From positions 1 to 64,000 of the forward strand of contig JAMPXP010000017.1 in assembly GCA_023701135.1 (NCBI GenBank): DNA of 64,000 nucleotides, read 5' to 3'. The notes under the pieces are model-generated. The model was not told the DNA's origin, searched no databases, and was given only the letters and a program-made list of their open reading frames with translations. This document shows, in pieces, positions 17,931 through 26,464 of the stretch. A program made the translations under genes and the position numbers. Source of the DNA: Desulfobacula sp. (GTDB lineage: Bacteria; Desulfobacterota; Desulfobacteria; Desulfobacterales; Desulfobacteraceae). Within the stretch, counting starts at the first letter, position 1; the number at the start of each line of letters is the position of its first letter.

Positions 17931-17958
17931 TTGACATCCCTGATATTAGTCATATAAT
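17931..17958 (+). promoter_or_regulatory. Full-consensus sigma-70 promoter upstream of yjjJ-like gene
   Basis: TTGACA at 17931-17936 and TATAAT at 17953-17958 match consensus at 12 of 12 positions with a 16-bp spacer. A leader of roughly 110 very AT-rich bases precedes the start codon at 18074. ATTAGTC occurs both inside the spacer and again near 18047, which may be a repeated operator half-site. Confidence 0.7.
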
Positions 17959-18073
17959 TAATCATGCTTAATAGATTATAAATCATAATATATTGATAAA
18001 ATTATATTTTTAATATTTTAAGATTGAAATTTATTTATTCAGTTTATTAGTCTTAATCACCAGGAATGATGCT

Positions 18074-19390
18074 ATGCCGCTTTCCATAAGGGAATATCTG
18101 GCGCGGGGCCCCTCAACCTCCAGGGAAATCCAGGCTGCCACCGGCCTGAGCCAGAGTTCCGTTGCCCGCCGGCTCAAAGAAATGGAAGATGCCGTGGTCC
18201 AACTGACCCTGGGCCGGTCCATCAGATATGCAGCAACCTGCAATGCTTTCGGCGGCAACGACAAACTGCCGCTGAGTATGGTGGATACGGACGGAAACAC
18301 CGCTTTAATTGCCTATATCCGCCCACTCTGCCACGGCGGTTTTTTTGTGGAGCCGGTCATGGATATTCCCCCCTTATTGCGGGGAGAAAATAAAGACGGT
18401 TTATACCACGGTTTGCCGTATTTTCTTCATGATCTGAGGCCCCAGGGGTTCCTGGGCCGTCTGACGGCCCAGGCCATGGCGGCCCTTTCCGAAGATTTCC
18501 CAACAGACCCAAGGCATTGGAACACGGATCAGATCGGCCGCTATTTAATCTCCAACGGGGATGATCTGCCGGGTAATTTCAAATTCGGGGACCAGGCACG
18601 GCTGCGCGTCCGATCCAAACCCGTCCCTGTTTCGGATGAAGACTATCCTGCCCTTGCCGATGGTGTCATGGCAGGCGCTGTGCCGGTCTCATCCGCAGGC
18701 GGAGAACAACCGAAATTCACCGCCTTTAACGGCCAAGGGGCATCCCATGTCATTGTGAAATTCTCTCCCCGGGAAGATCACGATCTTGCCAAACGCCGGC
18801 GTGATATTTTAATCACGGAATACCATGCTGCAAAAACGATTCACAACCGGCTTTTCCCGGCCGCGGAAACCCGGCTGATGGACATGGGCAAAAGACTCTT
18901 TCTGGAGACCCGGCGGTTTGACAGATCCGGAGAATACGGGAGAAGGCCCATGGTGTCACTCCAGGCGGTTGATGCCGAGTTTACGGAAATAGGTACGAAT
19001 TGGCCCCAGGCCGCACATGCCCTGTTCAAGAAAAAATTGATGAGCGAACAGGACGCGCTCAATGCCGAAGCGTTATGGCAGTTCGGCCGGCTCATCAACA
19101 ATACGGACATGCATTTGGGGAATCTGAGCCTGTCCTTGGAGGGGGAAGCCTTCAGGCTGCTGCCGCCGTATGATATGTGTTCCATGGGATTTGCACCCGG
19201 AAGCGGCGGCGAGGTCCAGCCTTTTGCCTTTGTGCCGCCTGAGCCCAAAGGGTTTGGCCTTTGCAAGGACCTGATGGATATCGTCAAAAAAGCGGCGCGT
19301 GGCTTCTGGGAGAGCGTGGCCAATGATGAGAGAATCTCGAATGAATTCAGGGAATATCTGCAAAAGGGGAATCCTGCCGGTCGGATCTGA
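18074..19390 (+). CDS. HipA-like Ser/Thr kinase with N-terminal HTH (YjjJ/HipH-type toxin)
   Basis: A 438-residue HipA-fold kinase with its own DNA-binding domain. Residues 1-60 form a winged helix (REIQAATGLSQSSVARRLKEME). The kinase part has SSAGGEQPKFTA (phosphate loop) near 217, VIVKFSPR (ATP-site Lys), the catalytic loop NNTDMHLGNLSL near 352 (DxHxxN) and the Mg-binding LLPPYDMCSM. This layout matches E. coli YjjJ/HipH, a HipA homologue with a built-in HTH rather than a separate HipB. No hipB-like antitoxin is adjacent. Its stop lies 2 bases from the convergent outer-membrane gene. Growth-arrest toxicity is known for the E. coli homologue and inferred here. Confidence 0.85.
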   Translation: MPLSIREYLARGPSTSREIQAATGLSQSSVARRLKEMEDAVVQLTLGRSIRYAATCNAFGGNDKLPLSMVDTDGNTALIAYIRPLCHGGFFVEPVMDIPPLLRGENKDGLYHGLPYFLHDLRPQGFLGRLTAQAMAALSEDFPTDPRHWNTDQIGRYLISNGDDLPGNFKFGDQARLRVRSKPVPVSDEDYPALADGVMAGAVPVSSAGGEQPKFTAFNGQGASHVIVKFSPREDHDLAKRRRDILITEYHAAKTIHNRLFPAAETRLMDMGKRLFLETRRFDRSGEYGRRPMVSLQAVDAEFTEIGTNWPQAAHALFKKKLMSEQDALNAEALWQFGRLINNTDMHLGNLSLSLEGEAFRLLPPYDMCSMGFAPGSGGEVQPFAFVPPEPKGFGLCKDLMDIVKKAARGFWESVANDERISNEFREYLQKGNPAGRI

Positions 19391-19392
19391 CT

Positions 19393-20688
19393 TTAAAAAT
19401 AATACCTCACCCAGATTTCAGGCCGGAAGGCATCGGGTTTTTCACCGAATTCCGTGTTGTCGGGACCCAGGGGGATGCCGACCCGGAAATTCAGTTCAAA
19501 ATTGGTGACGGGGGTAAAGGTCAGGCCGGGCTGGAGATTGAAGCTGGAATCCCGGAGGTTGACCACGGAAGCGAGATAGGGTGTGAAATAGAGGATATCA
19601 AAGGGTTCTTTCTGGGAGATCTTCAGATAGAGATAATCTTTTCCGAAATTTCCCCGGCTGTAATAGGACCGGGTTTTTTGCGCGGCCTGTTGCATGACGG
19701 AGGCATTCCCGTTGGATAGCCACTGGCTGAAGGCCTCTTCCTGATAGATGAAAAAATCTTCGGTCTCATCTTTGTCATAGCCGGCCCCCTGGTGAAAATA
19801 TTCGGCAATAAAGGTCGTGTCCACGCTATTGAGATAGCGGGCTCCGAAAAGAAAATCTAAGGGATTTTCTGTTGTCTGCCTGGTGTTGCCGGTTTCATCC
19901 AGGACAAGGCGGGTGACGTCTTTTCGCAAGGCCAGCTCTCCGTGGATTTCGATATTTTCGGCCAGGTTTTTGGCAAAATCAAACCCAAGGCTTTGGGGTT
20001 GGTCCGGGCCGTCAAAAAAGATGAAATCCAGGTCTGTATCCTGCCAGAGCAGGTACAGCTTTGCGGCGAGGTTCACGTCTCCGTCGGCGCCCAGGTCGGT
20101 GTTGGCCCAATCCTCCTTGACTGGGAGCACAAGAAGGGTGAGCCCGGCATTGGCCAGGGCCCCTGTTTCAAAACTTTTGATGAGGTCCATTCCGATCTGG
20201 ACCCGGCCTTCCAGGCTCAGGCCCGGGTCATCCGGGTCCTTTGCCGGGTTGATGAAAGCCGCCGGGTTCCAGGCATATCCTTTTCCCCAGGAGACCTGTT
20301 TTTTGCCCATGTCCAGGGTCAGATAGGGGGAGGGCCGTAACGACCCATAGGCTTCAAGGATGTCATGGGTCCAGCCGCTTTCATCCCGGGTATGGGCATA
20401 TTCATGTCGGGTGAGCAGCCCGGCCTTGAACACGCCTTTTTGCACGGCAGCGGAAAGCTCCATGGATTCCTGCCATTCCTGGGTGCCGCTTCCGGGGTCG
20501 TCCTGGAAATAATTGAGTTTGTAACGGGCCGAGTCTTCATCCAGGCGATGATAAATGTACCGGGATTCCAGGCGGCCGCCCAGTTCATAGGATTTTTTCC
20601 GGGCTTCGGGGATGGCAAAATCATATTCCCCTGCAACTGCCTGAACAGCATAAAATACCATCCCTACTAGAAACGCGGCGGTTCGCAT
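19393..20688 (-). CDS. Outer-membrane beta-barrel protein of export operon
   Basis: A 431-residue exported protein: signal peptide to about residue 19 (FYAVQAVAG), many alternating hydrophobic strands and a terminal VRYYF, the C-terminal phenylalanine signal for outer-membrane barrels. The segment DMGKKQVSWGKGYAWNPAAF is typical of DUF1302-like porins, though I cannot confirm the family. It starts on the base next to the stop of the lipoprotein-sorting-like gene (TAA then ATG), so both are translated together. With the two ABC genes upstream it forms a four-gene operon, which suggests it receives or anchors the exported substrate at the outer membrane. Confidence 0.75.
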   Translation of the reverse strand: MRTAAFLVGMVFYAVQAVAGEYDFAIPEARKKSYELGGRLESRYIYHRLDEDSARYKLNYFQDDPGSGTQEWQESMELSAAVQKGVFKAGLLTRHEYAHTRDESGWTHDILEAYGSLRPSPYLTLDMGKKQVSWGKGYAWNPAAFINPAKDPDDPGLSLEGRVQIGMDLIKSFETGALANAGLTLLVLPVKEDWANTDLGADGDVNLAAKLYLLWQDTDLDFIFFDGPDQPQSLGFDFAKNLAENIEIHGELALRKDVTRLVLDETGNTRQTTENPLDFLFGARYLNSVDTTFIAEYFHQGAGYDKDETEDFFIYQEEAFSQWLSNGNASVMQQAAQKTRSYYSRGNFGKDYLYLKISQKEPFDILYFTPYLASVVNLRDSSFNLQPGLTFTPVTNFELNFRVGIPLGPDNTEFGEKPDAFRPEIWVRYYF

Positions 20689-21438
20689 TTACCTCAGGTC
20701 CTTGACCCTGGACAGGTAGTTGAGGGTAAAGACCTCATCGCTGAGGCTGGTTTTTTTCAGGTCTGCCGAAATCATGATGGATTTGTAACCTTTATAAAGC
20801 GGGCTGTCCGTTTCCATGACCGCAGGCCTGACCACACCGTCCCCGATGTCCTTGATATCCTTGAAATACAGGGTCTTGATCAGCATGCCCGTGGCGGCAT
20901 AGCATTCGATGCGGGAGGGCACCCCTTCTTTTTTAAGAACCCACATTTTGAGCCGGTCATAGGCCACTGCCCCGGTTTTGGCCTTGAGATCCAGGAGATA
21001 CTCTCCCTGGTCTTCTTCAAGGGTTGTGACAGTGTATTCCACGCTGTAGTCCAGGCGCATGATATCAGCATTATTAAACACCCCGCCCACCACCGATTGC
21101 AGGCTGGTGATCCGGAGGGGCTTGCCCACATTGGGGATATACAGCCACATATTATCCCCCAGGCGCAGGGTGGCCCGGCCTTCTTCACTGGCCGGCGAGA
21201 CAAAGAGGGTGACGATTTTGTCCTTGTCTTTCTTGAGATACCAGAGCACAAATTCCTTTTTCTTCCCGTCCGGTTCAATATTGATGATCTTGCGGTACAT
21301 GGAAAGATCCCCCGGCTCCAGGTTTTTGTCCACCTGGGCCAGGATTTCTTCACCGGTCAAGGCTTCGGCCGAAACAACGGCGGGAATAAGCGTAAACAGA
21401 ATCAGGCAGAATATATAGATGCATTTTTGCGGGTTCAT
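20689..21438 (-). CDS. Outer-membrane lipoprotein-sorting-like periplasmic protein (LolA-like fold)
   Basis: A 249-residue secreted protein with a signal peptide (IYIFCLILFTLIPAVVSAEA). The mature part resembles the LolA/LolB-like family named outer membrane lipoprotein-sorting protein: LTGEEILAQVDKNLEP, SMYRKIINIEPDGKKKEF, then DNMWLYIPNVGKPLRI and a C-terminal VFTLNYLSRVKDLR. Such proteins form half-barrels that carry lipids or lipoproteins through the periplasm. I chose the ATG at 21438 with CGGAGATC just upstream; an earlier ATG at 21468 overlaps the permease stop and lacks a site. It sits between an FtsX-type ABC permease and a beta-barrel, so it probably shuttles the substrate between them. 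Confidence 0.8.
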   Translation of the reverse strand: MNPQKCIYIFCLILFTLIPAVVSAEALTGEEILAQVDKNLEPGDLSMYRKIINIEPDGKKKEFVLWYLKKDKDKIVTLFVSPASEEGRATLRLGDNMWLYIPNVGKPLRITSLQSVVGGVFNNADIMRLDYSVEYTVTTLEEDQGEYLLDLKAKTGAVAYDRLKMWVLKKEGVPSRIECYAATGMLIKTLYFKDIKDIGDGVVRPAVMETDSPLYKGYKSIMISADLKKTSLSDEVFTLNYLSRVKDLR

Positions 21439-21460
21439 GACGATCTCCGTTTTAAATGGT

Positions 21461-22711
21461 TTACACATGGCGCAGGGCCTCCACCGGTTCCAGGCCTGCG
21501 GCTTTGGCAGCGGGCTGAAGGCTGGCCAGGACGGATACCCCCAGCACGATGAGGCAGGTCAGAGCCACTTCAGTTGGGGCAATGCTCGGGGCCAGGGTAA
21601 AGACCTGGTTGTTGCCGCCAAAGGTCACGTCCACGCCGGTCAGGTTCATGATCCAGAGAATTCCGGCGCCCATGGCGGAACCGGCCAGGGCTCCGCCTAA
21701 GCCGAGGCAGATCCCTTCGGCCACAAACAGGGCCATGATCCGTCCCGGCCGGGTGCCCATGGCGGCCAGGGTGCCGATTTCCCGGACCCGTTCATACACG
21801 CTCATCATCATGACATTGAGGACGCTGATGAGGACCACGGCAATGAGGATGACCCGGATACCCAGGGTCATGATGTCGATCATCCGCACGATATTGTAAA
21901 AGGGGGTGAGCTGCTCCCAGGTGTGCAGTTCAAACATGGGTCCGCCCTGTTTGTTGGTCAGGGGAGCCGTGAGATCGTTCAATTTTTCAGCCACAGCCTT
22001 GAGGCTGCCGAAATCCCGGACCCGGATGGCAAGTTCACTGATTTCAGGGGTTTCCATGCGCAGGAGGGAGGCTGCGTCGTCGATATGCAGATAGCCGTCC
22101 CGGCCCCCCGGACCCATGAGGCTTTCCACGATCCCGGCCACCATGAAAGTCATGCCGTTGACGGAGCCATCCTTGTTATTGGCCACCAGCACCACGGTGT
22201 CCCCGATTTTGATCTCCATGCCCCTGGCCAGGATTTCAGGCAGGAGCACTTCCCCCGGCTTTAACAAAACATCATCATGGGCCGCATCCTTGATCCTTGA
22301 GGCCAGCAAGGGCACCGTCCTGTTCTCTTTTTCCGGATCAATGCCGTTGAGGCGGGCATTGGTGGTCTGGGAATAATTGCTCAGCATGGCTCCGAATTTG
22401 ATTCTTGGGGAATAGGCCTCGATTTCTTCCACCCCGGAAAGAAGCCCTTCCAGTTTTTCAAAGGCCTTGGACGGCATCATGCGGTCCAGTGGGAGATTGT
22501 CGATGCTGGCCAGATATCCCTTGCGGTGGATCTGCAGATGGCTGAGGACCGAATCGGTGATCTGACCCACAATGGCCTGTTTAAAGGACCCGCTCAATCC
22601 TGAAAACACGATGACCGCCACCACGCCGACGACGATGAGAAGGCCTGTCAGTAGGGTCCGGCGTTTGTAGCGCGATAGATTTTTAAAGGCCAGGCGCAGG
22701 ATTTTAAACAT
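21461..22711 (-). CDS. ABC transporter permease, MacB/LolC-E (FtsX) type
   Basis: A 416-residue inner-membrane protein of the type VII ABC (mechanotransmission) class. One N-terminal helix (RRTLLTGLLIVVGVVAVIVFSG) is followed by a large periplasmic MacB_PCD domain (about 45-260) and an FtsX domain with three helices (about 270-400), including MSVYERVREIGTLAAMGTRPGRIMALFVAEG. That matches LolC/E and MacB topology. Its ATG lies within the last 8 bases of the ATPase gene. The substrate is probably a lipid, lipoprotein or hydrophobic compound. The operon lacks a MacA adaptor, so LolCDE-like extraction to the LolA-like protein is the better model. Confidence 0.88.
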   Translation of the reverse strand: MFKILRLAFKNLSRYKRRTLLTGLLIVVGVVAVIVFSGLSGSFKQAIVGQITDSVLSHLQIHRKGYLASIDNLPLDRMMPSKAFEKLEGLLSGVEEIEAYSPRIKFGAMLSNYSQTTNARLNGIDPEKENRTVPLLASRIKDAAHDDVLLKPGEVLLPEILARGMEIKIGDTVVLVANNKDGSVNGMTFMVAGIVESLMGPGGRDGYLHIDDAASLLRMETPEISELAIRVRDFGSLKAVAEKLNDLTAPLTNKQGGPMFELHTWEQLTPFYNIVRMIDIMTLGIRVILIAVVLISVLNVMMMSVYERVREIGTLAAMGTRPGRIMALFVAEGICLGLGGALAGSAMGAGILWIMNLTGVDVTFGGNNQVFTLAPSIAPTEVALTCLIVLGVSVLASLQPAAKAAGLEPVEALRHV

Positions 22712-23405
22712 GGGTCACCTCCTTTGCCGGTGCGTCCTCGAGCCGTCCATCCAGGATATGAAAGGTCAGTTCGGCCTGGTCCATGATCCTGGGGTCATGG
22801 GTGGAGAACACAAAGGTGGTCCCGAATTCATCCCGCATCTGTTTCATAAGTTCCACCACGGTTTTGGCCGTGGCCCCGTCCAGGTTGGCCGTGGGTTCAT
22901 CGGCCAGGACCAGGAGGGGGTTCCCCACCAGGGCCCGGGCAATGGCCGTCCGCTGTTTCTGGCCTCCTGAAAGCTGGGCCGGGTATTTATCGGCCTGGTT
23001 TTCCATGGACACGGCGGCCAGGACCTTTTCCACCAGGGGGTGCCTGAGATGCTTGGGCATATCACGGATCATGAGCAGGGGGTATTCGATATTTTCAAAT
23101 ACCGTGAGTACGGGCAGAAGATTAAAATCCTGGAACACAAAGCCCAGTTTTTCTCCCCTGAAATCCGCACCCTGCTTCCGGTTCATCGTGCTCACGGCCT
23201 GCCCGGCCACCATGACTTCGCCTTGGCTGGGCTTGTCCAGGCAGCCGATGAGGTTCAGGGCCGTGGTCTTCCCGCTGCCGGAAGGTCCCACCAGGGCCGT
23301 AAAGGCACCTTTGGGGATATTCAGCGTGACGTCCTGGAGGGCTGTGACACTGACTTCACCCAGTTGGTAGGATCTGGAGACGTTTTTAAATTCGACGAGA
23401 TTCAT
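22704..23405 (-). CDS. ABC transporter ATPase, LolD/MacB type
   Basis: A 233-residue ATPase that powers the FtsX-type permease. Walker A is GPSGSGKTT near residue 40, the Q-loop is VFQDFNLLPVLTV, the signature is LSGGQKQRTAIARALVG near 145, Walker B is LLVLADEPTANLD and the H-loop is STHD. The first gene of the four-gene operon, it has AAGGATG upstream of the ATG at 23405. The next 213 bases upstream hold only a large inverted repeat. Confidence 0.95.
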   Translation of the reverse strand: MNLVEFKNVSRSYQLGEVSVTALQDVTLNIPKGAFTALVGPSGSGKTTALNLIGCLDKPSQGEVMVAGQAVSTMNRKQGADFRGEKLGFVFQDFNLLPVLTVFENIEYPLLMIRDMPKHLRHPLVEKVLAAVSMENQADKYPAQLSGGQKQRTAIARALVGNPLLVLADEPTANLDGATAKTVVELMKQMRDEFGTTFVFSTHDPRIMDQAELTFHILDGRLEDAPAKEVTHV

Positions 23406-23526
23406 TTTTCATCCTTTGTTCAATTGATGTATCTTTGCTCTAAAAAATATAAGCAGAATATTGCATCTTCTGTGCCAGAGTTTGAAATTCATGCCTGGCC
23501 GCCTTTCAGCCTTTTTTGATCCTCAA

Positions 23527-23581
23527 ATCCGGGTAAAAAGTAAACAGTTGGCGGGGACAGGTGGTTATTTTTTACCCGGAT
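23527..23581. repeat. 13-bp perfect inverted repeat, 29-bp spacer
   Basis: ATCCGGGTAAAAA at 23527-23539 and TTTTTACCCGGAT at 23569-23581 are perfect complements. The spacer contains GGGGACAGGTGG, which resembles REP-type cores and recalls the motif near 1910. On the minus strand the repeat lies 38 bases after the DGC gene stop and ends upstream of the ABC operon, so it could end the long leftward operon. It could equally be a small REP or MITE-like relic. No flanking direct repeat is obvious. Confidence 0.6.
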
Positions 23582-23618
23582 CATTCAAGGTCAAGCCTCT
23601 GCCGTTTGATTTCTGTTG

Positions 23619-24092
23619 TTAACAGCATTTTCCCCCCAGCAGTTTTGACATGGCCTGCTCCGCCGGTGAAAGGGGCTTGGGCGAATCGAAAACAATTTTT
23701 ACCGGAAGTTTCAAAGTAAGCCTGGCCGCATATTTGACGGCGGCCACGTCTCCGGGAACAGCATCTTCGAGGGATAGGGACCGGCCCCCATCCTTTTGGA
23801 TGGCCAGTTGGCTGACAATGATGTGTTCCTTCACCGGGACCCCGGCATTTTCCAGGATGGTCCTGGCGCAGGCCGTTTCGCATCCGTCAAGGACAATGAT
23901 CTGTTCCGTATCTTTTGCAGATTGCACTAACCCGCTCTTGCCTGTGGCGATTCCGGCCAGGCAGAACAACTCGCCGAACCCTTCTTTTGTCATCTCCACC
24001 GCAGCCTGGTTGGCGAGCCCGCCTTCCCTGGAGGCTCCGGAACAGGTCAGGATCATGATGTCCTGTCCGTTGCAATTGCAATCCGTTGCCAT
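23619..24092 (-). CDS. DGC-domain putative zinc-binding protein (distal copy)
   Basis: A 157-residue cytoplasmic protein of the DGC family, named for the conserved Asp-Gly-Cys in IVLDGCETACARTILE near residue 70. Other conserved parts are MILTCSGASREGGLANQAA, ELFCLAGI and a C-terminal Cys pair (GGKCC). The N terminus adds DCNCNG. The conserved cysteines are thought to bind zinc; no enzyme activity is established. It is the last gene of the leftward redox/permease series and starts at ATG 24092 just after the MFS stop. A paralogue lies at 30845-31264 near the front of the same series, so two DGC proteins flank the set. Confidence 0.85.
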   Translation of the reverse strand: MATDCNCNGQDIMILTCSGASREGGLANQAAVEMTKEGFGELFCLAGIATGKSGLVQSAKDTEQIIVLDGCETACARTILENAGVPVKEHIIVSQLAIQKDGGRSLSLEDAVPGDVAAVKYAARLTLKLPVKIVFDSPKPLSPAEQAMSKLLGGKCC

Positions 24093-24094
24093 GG

Positions 24095-25294
24095 TTAATC
24101 TCCCGGCCGGCTCTCGGCCTGCATGACCGTCAGAGGTGACAGGCCCGGGGTTTTGATCAGGAAAAAACTGAGGCAGAGGGTGATGCCCAGCATTACGCCA
24201 TAGATGAGGAAAAGCGAGGGCAATCCATGGGCCGATGCAATTTTCCCGCCCAGGGCCGTTCCGACCCCACCCCCGCCCATGAAGCAGAAAGCCACCAGGG
24301 ACATGGCGGTTCCGCGGGCTTTCTGGGCAAATTCAGTGGCCCGGGTCAAAAGGGTGGAATGGGCGAAGATAAACCCGAGTCCCAGGAGGCCTATACCAAA
24401 GATGAGCAAGCCGATGGATTGCCCGGAAAAATAAATTACCAGATCTGCGGTCAGGGCAAGGGTCAGCCCCAGGGTCAACAGGGCCCGCGGGCCTGTTTTG
24501 AGAACCAGTTTTCCGCCCAGGCGGCCGCCCACAATGGACATCACGCCAAAGGTCGTCATGACGGCCCCGATGCTCAGATAATTGAAGGCGTATGTTTTGG
24601 ATATATAGGCACCCAGAAAAGAAAAACTGCCGATGATGAACATGCCTTCCAGCAGGATCAGGATATAGGTAAAAAGGCTTTTTTTCTGGGATAGCAGCTC
24701 TTTGTAGGGCTTCAGGAAGCGGCTCCGGGGATTCCGGGTATCGGGCAGGTGCCTGTAGTTTTTCAGGATCAGGACCAGGGGAATGAGAGAGAGAACCGCA
24801 TACACGGCAAAGACTCCCCGCCAGCTCAGAAAATAGGAGATGGCACCGCCGGTGATCATGCTCAGGCCCTGTCCCAGAAAGGCAATGCCCATAAAGGTGC
24901 CGATGGCCATCTGGCGTTTTTCAAGGGGCACCAGGTCCCCGATCAGGGCTATGCAGATGGGCATGACGGCGGCGGCAAAAATACCGGTCAGGGCCCTGTA
25001 AACGGAAAGCCCGTTCAGGCTTCCGGCCAGGGCGCACAGGCCCGTGGCCACGGTAAAAAACAGGATGGCAAAGGTGATGATCTGTTTTTTTCCGAACCGA
25101 TCGGCCAGGGGGCCGTAAATGATTTGGAAAATCCCAAAGGGGATCATATAGGCGGAAATCAGGATGCCTGCGTTTTCAACGGGGATGCCGAGGCTTTGGG
25201 CAATGGCCGGGAGAATCGGGGAGACCACCCAGTTGTCTGCCATAACGATGAATCCGAGGAGCCCCAGGAGGATAATGATTTTATTATTGTTCAT
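24095..25294 (-). CDS. MFS exporter
   Basis: A 399-residue major facilitator protein with about 12 membrane segments. The motif A region GPLADRFGKKQIITFAI near residue 62 and the opening LLGLLGFIVMADNWVVSPILPAIAQSLG are typical of DHA1-type drug:H+ antiporters. In the second half GARLGGKLVLKTGPRA-like sequence marks the repeated loop. It lies between a UPF0718 permease and a DGC protein in a tight same-strand series, with AAGGACC before the ATG. The substrate is unknown; the setting suggests efflux of the same metalloid or thiol compound the series handles. Confidence 0.85.
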   Translation of the reverse strand: MNNNKIIILLGLLGFIVMADNWVVSPILPAIAQSLGIPVENAGILISAYMIPFGIFQIIYGPLADRFGKKQIITFAILFFTVATGLCALAGSLNGLSVYRALTGIFAAAVMPICIALIGDLVPLEKRQMAIGTFMGIAFLGQGLSMITGGAISYFLSWRGVFAVYAVLSLIPLVLILKNYRHLPDTRNPRSRFLKPYKELLSQKKSLFTYILILLEGMFIIGSFSFLGAYISKTYAFNYLSIGAVMTTFGVMSIVGGRLGGKLVLKTGPRALLTLGLTLALTADLVIYFSGQSIGLLIFGIGLLGLGFIFAHSTLLTRATEFAQKARGTAMSLVAFCFMGGGGVGTALGGKIASAHGLPSLFLIYGVMLGITLCLSFFLIKTPGLSPLTVMQAESRPGD

Positions 25295-25325
25295 GATAGA
25301 AGGGTCCTTACGGGTGCTTGAAATT

Positions 25326-26393
25326 TTAAATGATCATATTGAATAAATAGCCGACAAACAGGATGCCCGACCCCACCACCCCGATAAAGACGGCGATGAG
25401 CCTGGGTTTCAGGACTTTTCTCAGGATGACCATTTCGGGCAGAGACAGGGCGATGACACTCATCATGAAGGCCAGGACAGTCCCCAGGGCCGCCCCTTTG
25501 CCCAGGAGGGCTTCCACCACCGGGATGATCCCGGCGGCATTGGAATACATGGGGATGCCGATGGCCACGGACAGGGGAACCGACCACCAGGACCCTTTGC
25601 CCATGATGGAGGCCATGACGCCTTCGGGAACGAATCCGTGGATACCGGCGCCCACGGCAATCCCGAGGATGACATAGATCCAGACCCGGCCGATGATCTC
25701 TTTCACCGCATCCCAGCCGTACCGGATGCGGTCGTTCCAGGTCAGTCGTTCTTCTTCCATCTGCACGGCGGTAACATTGAGCTGGGTGACCCAGTCTTCG
25801 ATATGGTTTTCCATTTTCAGGCGGCCGATGACCCACCCGGCGGCAACGGCTATGAAAAGCCCGGTTCCCATATAGATGGCTGCCACCTTCCAGCCCAGAA
25901 GCCCGTAGAGGAGGCCCAGGGCGATTTCATTCACCATGGGGGCTGCGATCAGGAATGAAAAGGTCACTCCCAGGGGAATCCCAGCCGTGACAAAGCCGAT
26001 AAACAGGGGAACGGCCGAACAGGAGCAAAAGGGCGTGACGATTCCCAGGAGGGCGGCCAGGATATTACCGGCAAATTCACTTTTACCGGAAAGAAAGGCC
26101 CGGGTTTTTTCAGGGGTGAAAAAGCTGCGGATAATACCCACCCCGAATACCACGATGGCCAGGAGCATCATAACCTTGGGGGTGTCATAGAGGAAAAATT
26201 CCACCGAAGCTCCCAGGTGGGACCCGGCCTCTATGGGCAGCAGGGTGTAGGTGAGCCAGGCGGACAGGCCGGGCAGCATCCTGTAGATCGTCCACCAGAG
26301 ATACACGCCGAAGGCTCCCATGGCCAGGTTTAACGCCATCATTTTTTTTGTTTTTTTCTCATCCTGGATGAGGTCGGTTATTTTAGAGTCCAT
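25326..26393 (-). CDS. UPF0718/ArsP-type permease (distal copy)
   Basis: A 355-residue permease of the YraQ/DUF318 family, which includes ArsP, an exporter of trivalent organoarsenicals. The family signature is CSCSAVPLFIGFV near residue 123, followed by PLGVTFSFLIAAPMVNEIAL. The second half has a matching segment, AVGAGIHGFVPEGV then PMYSNAAGIIPVVEAL. About eight to ten hydrophobic segments are present, with a soluble loop at roughly 195-225. Start ATG 26393 follows AAAGGACC. It is distinct from the second UPF0718 permease at 31611-32783 in the same series. The CSCS cysteines are the probable metalloid or thiol contact. Confidence 0.85.
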   Translation of the reverse strand: MDSKITDLIQDEKKTKKMMALNLAMGAFGVYLWWTIYRMLPGLSAWLTYTLLPIEAGSHLGASVEFFLYDTPKVMMLLAIVVFGVGIIRSFFTPEKTRAFLSGKSEFAGNILAALLGIVTPFCSCSAVPLFIGFVTAGIPLGVTFSFLIAAPMVNEIALGLLYGLLGWKVAAIYMGTGLFIAVAAGWVIGRLKMENHIEDWVTQLNVTAVQMEEERLTWNDRIRYGWDAVKEIIGRVWIYVILGIAVGAGIHGFVPEGVMASIMGKGSWWSVPLSVAIGIPMYSNAAGIIPVVEALLGKGAALGTVLAFMMSVIALSLPEMVILRKVLKPRLIAVFIGVVGSGILFVGYLFNMII

Positions 26394-26464
26394 ATGTGGT
26401 CCTTTTTATATCGTTAAAATGGAATATAGCGATATATGGATCTGGTGTCAACACATAAAAAAGC

